Assembly: GCA_900752785.1 (NCBI GenBank)
Contig: CAADWP010000053.1
Location: 1-13,109, forward strand
Direction: 5' to 3'
Length of the DNA: 13,109 nucleotides
From: an uncultured Ruminococcus sp.
GTDB lineage: Bacteria > Bacillota > Clostridia > Oscillospirales > Ruminococcaceae
In this document: positions 6,188-12,287 of the stretch, piece by piece
How positions within the stretch are numbered: position 1 is the first letter of the stretch
Layout: the number at the start of each line of letters is the position of its first letter
Made by a program: the position numbers and the translations under genes
The notes under the pieces: generated by a model
The model's database searches: none
The model's input: only the letters and a program-made list of their open reading frames with translations
Told to the model about the DNA's origin: nothing

Positions 6188-7309
6188 ATGAACGTTGAAA
6201 AACTTACGGAAATAATCGGTGCGGATTTCTATACAGGCGTACCCGATTCGCAGCTCAAAGCTCTCTGCAACTATCTTATCGCCGGTTACGGCATAGACAA
6301 AAATCATCATATTATCGCTGCAAACGAGGGCTGCTGCACGGCTCTTGCGGCAGGCTATCATCTTGCTACGGGAAAAGTTCCCGTTGTCTATATGCAGAAT
6401 TCCGGAGAGGGAAATATAATTAATCCGGCAGCATCCTTGCTCAGCGACAAGGTCTACGCTATCCCCATGGTCTTTGTTATCGGCTGGCGCGGCGAGCCGG
6501 GTGTTCACGACGAGCCTCAGCATATCTATCAGGGAGAAATAACCGTGAAGCTTCTTGACGATATGAACATCGCTTCGTTTATAATAAGCAAGGATACGAC
6601 AGATGAAGAAGTCGCCGCAGCTATGGACGGTTTCCGAAAAATTCTGGCGGAGGGCAGACAGGTCGCTTTCGTTGTCCGCAAGGGCGCGCTGACATACGAC
6701 GGAAAGGTCGAATACAAAAACAATAATTCTATGCTTCGAGAGGATATTATCAGGCATATCGCCAAGGCTGCCGGCGAAGCTCCTATCGTTTCCACGACAG
6801 GAAAGGCAAGCCGCGAGCTTTTCGAGATCCGCGAAGCTAATGGTCAGAGCCACAAATACGATTTCCTTACGGTAGGCTCTATGGGTCACAGTTCGTCGAT
6901 CGCTCTGGGAATTGCTCTGAACAAGCCTGATACTAAGGTGTGGTGCATTGACGGCGATGGCGCGGTACTGATGCATATGGGCGCTATGGCTGTATTGGGC
7001 GCAAACGCTCCCGAGAATATGATACATGTTGTAATAAACAACGGCGCTCACGAAACTGTGGGCGGAATGCCCACGGTTGCGGAAAAGATCGACCTGACCT
7101 CAATTGCGAGAGCTTGCGGCTATAAATACGCCGTATGCGCCGACAGCTTTGAAACGCTTGACACGGAGCTTGAAGCCGCTAAAAAACGCAGCGGACTTTC
7201 GCTTATCGAGGTAAAATGCTCTATCGGAGCAAGAGACGATCTTGGACGGCCTACAACGACCGCGCTTGAAAATAAAAATAATTTTATGGCTTATCTTAGG
7301 ACGTGTTGA
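6188..7309 (+). CDS. ppd: Phosphonopyruvate decarboxylase, C-terminus altered by an element insertion
   Basis: This is a thiamine diphosphate enzyme of 373 residues (AepY/Ppd family) that decarboxylates phosphonopyruvate to phosphonoacetaldehyde, the step that makes C-P bond formation irreversible. The N-terminal pyrimidine-binding part has the catalytic glutamate in AANEG (E47). The C-terminal part has the ThDP/Mg signature starting at GDG (256-258) and ending at NN (284-285), followed by GAHETVGGMPT. The start ATG follows AAAGGAG with 7 nt spacing and lies 12 nt behind pepM. The last residues, RTC, and the TGA stop are contributed by the terminal repeat of the inserted element at 7299-7459. 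The reconstructed uninterrupted gene would end NELK-TAA at 7473-7475. The change touches only the final four residues, so activity is probably kept. Confidence 0.92.
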   Translation: MNVEKLTEIIGADFYTGVPDSQLKALCNYLIAGYGIDKNHHIIAANEGCCTALAAGYHLATGKVPVVYMQNSGEGNIINPAASLLSDKVYAIPMVFVIGWRGEPGVHDEPQHIYQGEITVKLLDDMNIASFIISKDTTDEEVAAAMDGFRKILAEGRQVAFVVRKGALTYDGKVEYKNNNSMLREDIIRHIAKAAGEAPIVSTTGKASRELFEIREANGQSHKYDFLTVGSMGHSSSIALGIALNKPDTKVWCIDGDGAVLMHMGAMAVLGANAPENMIHVVINNGAHETVGGMPTVAEKIDLTSIARACGYKYAVCADSFETLDTELEAAKKRSGLSLIEVKCSIGARDDLGRPTTTALENKNNFMAYLRTC

Positions 7310-7459
7310 CACTCCCGCTCAACGTCCGTCTTACAAGCCTCTTTTACGTATTTCTGTGTTAATTTTCCTTGCCATACACGAGTATGTCTGCGGAAAATTG
7401 CCTTGAAGTCCGTAAAATTTGCTTGCAATCCGAACATTTCGGATAGTGTCAACACGTCC
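7299..7459. mobile_element. 161-bp MITE-like element inserted in the 3' end of ppd
   Basis: Perfect 15-bp terminal inverted repeats, GGACGTGTTGACACT (7299-7313) and AGTGTCAACACGTCC (7445-7459), are flanked by TA on each side (7297-7298 and 7460-7461), which fits a TA target-site duplication. There is no room for a transposase. The interior holds further hairpins: AATTTTCC/GGAAAATT (7361-7368/7392-7399) enclosing CATAC/GTATG (7373-7377/7382-7386), and ATCCGAA/TTCGGAT (7428-7434/7438-7444) touching the right terminal repeat. Excising the element with one TA rejoins ppd in frame to a natural stop and a short gap before the ABC-F gene. A TA duplication suggests mobilisation by an IS630/mariner-type or similar transposase; the partner is not in the window. 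Confidence 0.85.
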
Positions 7460-7486
7460 TAATGAGCTGAAATAACCGGAGGAAAA

Positions 7487-9085
7487 ATGATTACAGTAAC
7501 AAATGTAAGCGTCCAGTTCGGAGGCTCTACCCTTTTTAAAAACGTAAATCTTAAATTCACAAACGGCAACTGCTACGGAGTTATCGGTGCGAACGGCGCT
7601 GGTAAATCCACTTTTCTCCGTGTTCTCTGCGGAGAGCTTGAGCCTGCCTCGGGCGAGGTAGCAATACCGAAAACAGAGCGTTTAAGCGTGCTGAAGCAGG
7701 ATCATTTCGCTTATGACGAATATACGGTTCTCGATACCGTAATTATGGGAAACCCTCGGCTTTACGAGATAATGCAGGAAAAAGACGCTCTGTATGCCAA
7801 GGAGGACTTTTCTGAGGAGGACGGCGTTAAAGCTTCCGAGCTGGAGGGTGAGTTTGCCGAGCTGAACGGCTGGGAATCCGAGTCGGACGCTTCAAAGCTC
7901 ATTCAGGGGCTGGGACTTTCTGAGGACATTCTTTACTCGCAGATGTCGTTTCTTTCGGGTAACGAAAAAGTCAAGGTTCTTCTTGCGCAGGCGCTTTTCG
8001 GAAACCCCGACATAATTCTTCTTGACGAACCTACAAACCACCTCGATATCGACGCGGTAAAGTGGCTGGAGGAATTTCTTTCAGAATATTTCGGAACGGT
8101 CATCGTAGTATCTCACGACCGGCATTTTCTCAATAACGTCTGCACTCATATCGTGGATATCGACTACAGCAAGATCAAAATGTATGTCGGAAACTATGAA
8201 TTCTGGTATGAATCCAGCCAGCTTATCCAGCGTATGATAAAGCAGCAAAACAAAAAGAATGAAGAAAAAATCAAGGAATTAAAGGAGTTTATTTCAAGAT
8301 TTTCAGCCAATAAATCAAAATCGAATCAGGCTACATCAAGACGTAAGCTCATAGAAAAGCTTACCGTTGAGGAGCTTCCAGCGTCAAGCAGACGTTATCC
8401 TTTTATCGGCTTCGACATGGACAGGGAGCTGGGCAAGGATGTGCTTCAGGTTGATGGGCTGACAAAAACAGTTGACGGCGTAAAGCTGCTCGACAATGTG
8501 AGCTTCACCCTCGGCAGAACGGATAAGGTCGCTTTTATTGGCGAAAGCGAACAGGCAATCACTATGCTGTTCAAGATACTTATGGAGGAGGAAACGCCTG
8601 ATTCGGGCAGCTTTAAATGGGGGGTATCCACTGCCGTTTCATATATGCCCGTTGACAATTCAGAATATTTTAACGGCTGCGAGCTTTCTATTCTTGATTG
8701 GATACGTCAATACTCCGTAAAAGACGAGACCGAGACTTATCTCCGCGGCTTTCTCGGAAGAATGCTCTTTTCGGGCGACGATGTTTATAAGCCGGTAAAC
8801 GTGCTTTCAGGCGGCGAAAAGGTGCGCTGTATGTTTTCAAGAATGATGCTTTTCGGCTCGAATGTGCTGCTTCTTGATCGTCCGACTAATCATCTCGATC
8901 TTGAAAGCATTACGGCTGTGAATAATAGTCTTATTAACTTCAAGGGAGTCGTCCTTCTCGCTTCCCATGACCATGAGATCCTCCAGACTACCGCCAATCG
9001 TATTATAGAGATTACTTCCGGCGGCTGTATTGACAGACAGGGAACTTATGAGGAATTTATAGAATTCCGAAAAAATTTACATTAA
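7487..9085 (+). CDS. ABC-F family ATPase (YkpA/YbiT-like) with one degenerate ATP site
   Basis: This 532-residue soluble protein has two ABC domains, no membrane segments and a charged linker (about 235-305), as in ABC-F proteins that act on the ribosome in translation or antibiotic protection. Domain 1 has intact Walker A GANGAGKST (34-42), Walker B ending LLDEPTNHLD (D180, E181) and switch histidine H210, but its signature reads LSGNE (156-160) rather than LSGGE. Domain 2 has an intact signature LSGGE (440-444) and H494, but its Walker A place reads GESEQAITM (352-360), without the lysine, and its Walker B reads LLLDRPTNHLD with Arg465 in place of the catalytic Glu. All three changes map to the same composite site. 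GGAGG (7478-7482) precedes the ATG. The gene was probably the fifth cistron of the phosphonate operon before the element inserted. Confidence 0.9.
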   Translation: MITVTNVSVQFGGSTLFKNVNLKFTNGNCYGVIGANGAGKSTFLRVLCGELEPASGEVAIPKTERLSVLKQDHFAYDEYTVLDTVIMGNPRLYEIMQEKDALYAKEDFSEEDGVKASELEGEFAELNGWESESDASKLIQGLGLSEDILYSQMSFLSGNEKVKVLLAQALFGNPDIILLDEPTNHLDIDAVKWLEEFLSEYFGTVIVVSHDRHFLNNVCTHIVDIDYSKIKMYVGNYEFWYESSQLIQRMIKQQNKKNEEKIKELKEFISRFSANKSKSNQATSRRKLIEKLTVEELPASSRRYPFIGFDMDRELGKDVLQVDGLTKTVDGVKLLDNVSFTLGRTDKVAFIGESEQAITMLFKILMEEETPDSGSFKWGVSTAVSYMPVDNSEYFNGCELSILDWIRQYSVKDETETYLRGFLGRMLFSGDDVYKPVNVLSGGEKVRCMFSRMMLFGSNVLLLDRPTNHLDLESITAVNNSLINFKGVVLLASHDHEILQTTANRIIEITSGGCIDRQGTYEEFIEFRKNLH

Positions 9086-9092
9086 TAAAAAT

Positions 9093-9304
9093 ACCTGCGT
9101 TCATAGGAAAAGCATATGGCAGCCTCTAAAAATCTGTTTGGTCAAGCGAAAATCAGATAGGTGCGGCAGTTGCAGGGAGAGCTCTCGAAGGCGTGCTGAC
9201 GCACTCCGAGAGGGCTTGACGCAGCAAATGTCGTGCATAGCTGATTTTTGTAAAAAGAGGTTTTTAGAGGCTGCCATATATGCATTTTCTCTGTGAACGC
9301 AGGT
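9093..9304. repeat. 212-bp nested inverted-repeat element between convergent genes
   Basis: Outer arms of about 40 bp (9093-9132 and 9261-9304) match as inverted repeats with a few small indels. They begin ACCTGCGTTCA and end TGAACGCAGGT, and share GGCAGCCTCTAAAAA and its complement. Inside are more paired segments: AAAATCAG/CTGATTTT (9149-9156/9241-9248), CTCTCG/CGAGAG (9182-9187/9207-9212) and GTGC/GCAC (9193-9196/9201-9204). The whole region could fold as a long cruciform or RNA hairpin. It fills nearly the entire gap between the ends of the ABC-F gene and the minus-strand regulator, so it may serve as a bidirectional terminator. A TTACATT heptamer occurs on both sides (9077-9083 and 9307-9313) but does not abut the arms. 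A MITE-like or intergenic repeat family is likely. Confidence 0.65.
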
Positions 9305-9306
9305 TC

Positions 9307-11475
9307 TTACATTGTATCGTTTCGGTATTGGTTTGGCGTGATCCCCACTACTGCAAGGAACTGCCTCAGGAAGTATTTATAGTCGATATATCCGCATTTT
9401 TCAGCAATCTCGGACATACTCATGGAAGTCACTGCAAGGCAGAACTGAGCTTTTGCAATTCGTGCCGCAATGCAATCTTTATGGATGCTTACTCCGAAGC
9501 ATTTTTTATAGATTTCGCGCAGATGTCCCGAGCTGTATGTATACAGTCTTTGCAGCTTTTCAGGATTAAAGCTGTCCTGTGGGTTCATGTAAATATGGCT
9601 TCGTATACCGAGCATTTCCCGGTAATGCGGATTGAGCCGCATTTGGGCTGTGACGCATTGATCGGCTGAGATCGCTTCGGTACATTCAGTTATGACCTTT
9701 CGGTAGGACCTGTTCTTGATCTCGCGTGCGCAGCAAAGAAATGAATCAAGTCCGTATTGCTTTATATATGTATGGTGCTGGATAAGGATTGATCTTAGGG
9801 TATCCGCCAGCCTTTTTTCGGTGCTTCCCGATCCAACGATGCAGATAAAGGTTGAATCGTTTATTCTTCCGCATAGATTCTGGTTTCCGCAGAATTGTCT
9901 CACCGCGTCAGCAACGTCAAGAACCGCGTTGACCTTTTCGTCAAAGCCCGAGAAGGTGTCGTTAAAAACGCCGATTTTAAGCATTACCGCAAAGGTATTA
10001 GTGCCGTTGTCCCTGAGAACGGTATCATAGGCTTTTCTTATACCGTTTTCGTTGTACATACCTGTAAGGGTATCACGCTGTTCCGAAAGATTCTGACACT
10101 GAGTAAGGTATTTAATGTCGTTCTTCATGCGCAGAAATTCAAGACCGTTCGATATTGTTTTTGTCCAGTGGCGAAAAATATCGTCGTAAACATCGGGATC
10201 GTCATATTTCAGAAGAATATGACCGAAAAAGCGGTCGCCGAAAAACAGGGGAGTAAAGTAATAAACAGCCGGCTGACAGCTTTGCGATATAAGTGCGGTA
10301 ATATCATAACGGCTTATATCAACGGTTTTCTTATTTTCGTCTGGCATAACGCTGCGGCATGAAACTATGTCGCTTGTCTCTTGTTCGTTTTCAAACCAGT
10401 TCGTGCTGAGACAGAAAACTATGTCGCGTATATTTCTGATCTGCCAGAAATAGTGTCCGCAGGCCTCGGCAAATACGTCTATAGTACGGCATTCAGTAAG
10501 CTTATGGTCAAGCGGATTGAAAAGATTCCAAAAATCGTAATCTTTTTTGATCCTTTCGTCTTTCAGCTCGTTCATATATTGATGCTTGGCTATACCGCAT
10601 GGGCAGCTTTCTCCGCTGATGAAGCTTCCTCTGGGAGAAGTAAACTCATAATTTCTTCCGTTAAGTATGCTGTCGATGATTTCCACTGCAGCATCTCCAA
10701 GGGCGGTCCTGTTTCGTTGATATGTTGATAGTATAGGTGTGTGGAGCATACGGTTGCCTACATATTCATATCCAACGATTGTAACATCATCCGGTACGGA
10801 GATACCAAGCTCAGAAAAAGCGTCCAATATACCGTATGCCATGTAGTCATTGGTACACAGTATTGCTTCGGGCAGCGGAAGCTTGCCATCCGCATATTTG
10901 CGAGCCATTTCTATGCCTGATGACATCCAGAAGTCGCCGAAGTGCACTTTAGCTTCATCAAATTCTATATTATGGGCTTCAAGAGCTTTTCTGTAGCCGT
11001 TTACTCTCAGATGTGAGGCTTCGATGTGAGAGGGTCCTGTCAGAATGTCAATGTTTCTGAATCCGTGGCATTCTATGAGGTGGTTTGCAATATCTTCTAT
11101 GTCCAGTTCGTCGCTTGTATTTATATTTATGCTTTCGTCAATGTCAAATTCGGGAATATATGTACCAAGATTAACTATAGGAATATTTTTATTTTGCAGA
11201 TAACCTGCGATCTCCTTTTTTAGCTGATCTACCATAAACGATTCGGAAATTGTAATTACAGCGTCAAGATCTTCGGAAAGCAGCAGCTCGTATATCTTAT
11301 TTTCACAGATAAAATCGTTGATTTCGTTGGTAGAATTATAGATGTTCGAGATCACGGCTGTATCATAGTCCAGTCTCATAGCGCTTCGTATAATACCTTT
11401 AAGGAGCTGGCGCTGTTCTATATTATTTGCTTCGGCAGCCGCTACGCCAATGATCCTGCGTTTCTTTTTTATCAT
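9307..11475 (-). CDS. Hybrid regulator: LacI-type sensor, degenerate GGDEF and C-terminal AraC DNA-binding domain
   Basis: This is a 722-residue cytosolic regulator without signal peptide or membrane segment. Residues about 6-290 resemble the periplasmic-binding-like effector domain of LacI/GalR proteins (GVAAAEANN at the start, TNDYMAYGILDAFSELGISVPDDVTIVGYE at 208-237) but lack the LacI N-terminal HTH. After ESCPCG (289-294) comes a region of unclear fold, possibly GAF-like (about 310-450). Residues 460-610 look like a diguanylate cyclase relic: DTLTGMYNENG (468-478) matches the DxLTGLxNR opening, but the RxGGDEF site reads RINDSTF (537-543), so catalysis is not expected. Residues about 625-720 are an AraC-type double HTH ending YKYFLRQFLAVVGITPNQYR. 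It probably senses a sugar or small ligand. Its target genes are not evident, and autoregulation is suggested by half-sites in its leader. Confidence 0.85.
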   Translation of the reverse strand: MIKKKRRIIGVAAAEANNIEQRQLLKGIIRSAMRLDYDTAVISNIYNSTNEINDFICENKIYELLLSEDLDAVITISESFMVDQLKKEIAGYLQNKNIPIVNLGTYIPEFDIDESININTSDELDIEDIANHLIECHGFRNIDILTGPSHIEASHLRVNGYRKALEAHNIEFDEAKVHFGDFWMSSGIEMARKYADGKLPLPEAILCTNDYMAYGILDAFSELGISVPDDVTIVGYEYVGNRMLHTPILSTYQRNRTALGDAAVEIIDSILNGRNYEFTSPRGSFISGESCPCGIAKHQYMNELKDERIKKDYDFWNLFNPLDHKLTECRTIDVFAEACGHYFWQIRNIRDIVFCLSTNWFENEQETSDIVSCRSVMPDENKKTVDISRYDITALISQSCQPAVYYFTPLFFGDRFFGHILLKYDDPDVYDDIFRHWTKTISNGLEFLRMKNDIKYLTQCQNLSEQRDTLTGMYNENGIRKAYDTVLRDNGTNTFAVMLKIGVFNDTFSGFDEKVNAVLDVADAVRQFCGNQNLCGRINDSTFICIVGSGSTEKRLADTLRSILIQHHTYIKQYGLDSFLCCAREIKNRSYRKVITECTEAISADQCVTAQMRLNPHYREMLGIRSHIYMNPQDSFNPEKLQRLYTYSSGHLREIYKKCFGVSIHKDCIAARIAKAQFCLAVTSMSMSEIAEKCGYIDYKYFLRQFLAVVGITPNQYRNDTM

Positions 11476-11499
11476 GTGCGATCCCCTTTAGCTTATTGG

Positions 11500-11548
11500 C
11501 TATATTGCTTTTGGCAGAGCAATATAGAATATTTTTGTGCAATATTGC
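11500..11548 (-). promoter_or_regulatory. Cluster of GCAATAT half-sites in the regulator's leader
   Basis: CTATATTGC (11500-11508) and GCAATATAG (11519-11527) form a perfect 9-bp inverted repeat with a 10-nt spacer. A further perfect 10-bp palindrome GCAATATTGC lies at 11539-11548. Together they give four copies of the same half-site within 49 bp, just downstream of the predicted minus-strand start of transcription. They are candidate operator sites, with autoregulation as the simplest idea; the first pair could also form an RNA hairpin. Confidence 0.5.
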
Positions 11549-11558
11549 TGATAAAAAT

Positions 11559-11587
11559 ATTATATTATAAAAATATGAAAAAGTCAA
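11559..11587 (-). promoter_or_regulatory. Promoter of the minus-strand regulator
   Basis: Read on the minus strand, TTGACT (11587-11582) and TATAAT (11564-11559) are separated by 17 bp. Transcription should start near 11552, giving a leader of about 77 nt before the ATG at 11475. An AGGGGAT ribosome binding site precedes that ATG. Confidence 0.75.
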
Positions 11588-11743
11588 TAAAAAATCTTTT
11601 ATTTATTAGCATAATCATGTCGTTAAATAAGGTTTTACATATATCTTTATTAAAAATCACAAAATTATGCTGTTAAAATTGTGCAAGTATACATAATTTA
11701 AATTTAAATGCAGCAAATTGTATGTTTTGAGACACTTATTAAA

Positions 11744-11763
11744 TGAATCGATTCAAAAGGAGG
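11744..11763 (+). promoter_or_regulatory. Ribosome binding site and adjoining palindrome that set the sigma factor start
   Basis: AAAAGGAGG (11755-11763) lies 8 nt before a GTG at 11772 and is far downstream of the in-frame ATG at 11718, so GTG is the real start. A 12-bp palindrome TGAATCGATTCA (11744-11755) abuts the site and could be a repressor site or a small hairpin; no function can be assigned. Confidence 0.65.
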
Positions 11764-11771
11764 TATTCTCA

Positions 11772-12269
11772 GTGGATGACATTTCCGCAGACGTAAGGCT
11801 TGCGCAGAGGGGCAGCGCCGAGGCATTCTCCAGACTTTACGGTACGGTATATAAGGATATGTATCATATTGCCCTTTACAGCCTCAGAAATTCTCATGAT
11901 GCTGCGGATGCTGTAAGCGAGGCGGTGCTCGACGCCTTCCGTACTTTAAAAAAACTGAGAGATCCGGAAAAATTCCGAAGCTGGATAATGAGCATACTTT
12001 CAGCAAAGATAAAGCGTGTGCAAAGCGAATACTTTTATGTTTCCGAAGAAATAAGCGATATGCCGCAGACAGACGGCTTTGATTTTGAATCTGTCGAGCT
12101 CAGAGACGCGCTGAACAGACTTGACGGAGAATCGAGGCTTCTGCTTTCAATGGCGGTGCTTGGAGGTTATTCCGGTAAAGAGATTGCTTCGATCTGTAAG
12201 ATAAAGCCGGGAACGGTTCGATCAAAGCTTTCGCGCATAAAAGAAAAGCTCAGACTTGAGCTTTTATAG
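11772..12269 (+). CDS. ECF-type RNA polymerase sigma factor (sigma-70 family)
   Basis: With the GTG start the protein has 165 residues, typical of extracytoplasmic-function sigma factors. Region 2 spans about 10-82 (AFSRLYGTVYKDMYHIA, then DAADAVSEAVLDAF and a WIMSILSAKIKR end), which would bind core polymerase and the -10 element. Region 4 spans about 110-165 with an HTH at 134-158 (SGKEIASICKIKPGTVRSKLSRIK), which would bind the -35 element. Region 3 is absent, as expected. The next gene starts 18 nt after the stop and encodes a single-span membrane protein, the usual sigma/anti-sigma pairing. No convincing consensus promoter is visible upstream, which would fit self-directed transcription, but this is not shown. 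Confidence 0.88.
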   Translation: MDDISADVRLAQRGSAEAFSRLYGTVYKDMYHIALYSLRNSHDAADAVSEAVLDAFRTLKKLRDPEKFRSWIMSILSAKIKRVQSEYFYVSEEISDMPQTDGFDFESVELRDALNRLDGESRLLLSMAVLGGYSGKEIASICKIKPGTVRSKLSRIKEKLRLELL

Positions 12270-12287
12270 ACCGAGAGGAGGATCTGT

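Noticed and set aside
6125..7051. 308-codon open frame on the minus strand
   Set aside because: It lies antisense to the well-supported ppd gene (overlapping the end of pepM), has no ribosome binding site, and its protein has no recognisable domain.
9077..9313. TTACATT heptamers on both sides of the 212-bp repeat as a target-site duplication
   Set aside because: They do not abut the inverted-repeat ends (gaps of 9 and 2 nt), and both lie in the terminal codons of the flanking genes, so chance is likely.
9280..9669. 129-codon plus-strand frame at the end of the regulator gene
   Set aside because: It is antisense to the AraC domain, whose sequence is clearly conserved in type, and starts inside the inverted-repeat element.
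11476..11676. 66-codon open frame on the plus strand in the divergent gap
   Set aside because: It runs across the promoter and operator-like sites of the minus-strand regulator, has no ribosome binding site, and is low-complexity AT-rich sequence.
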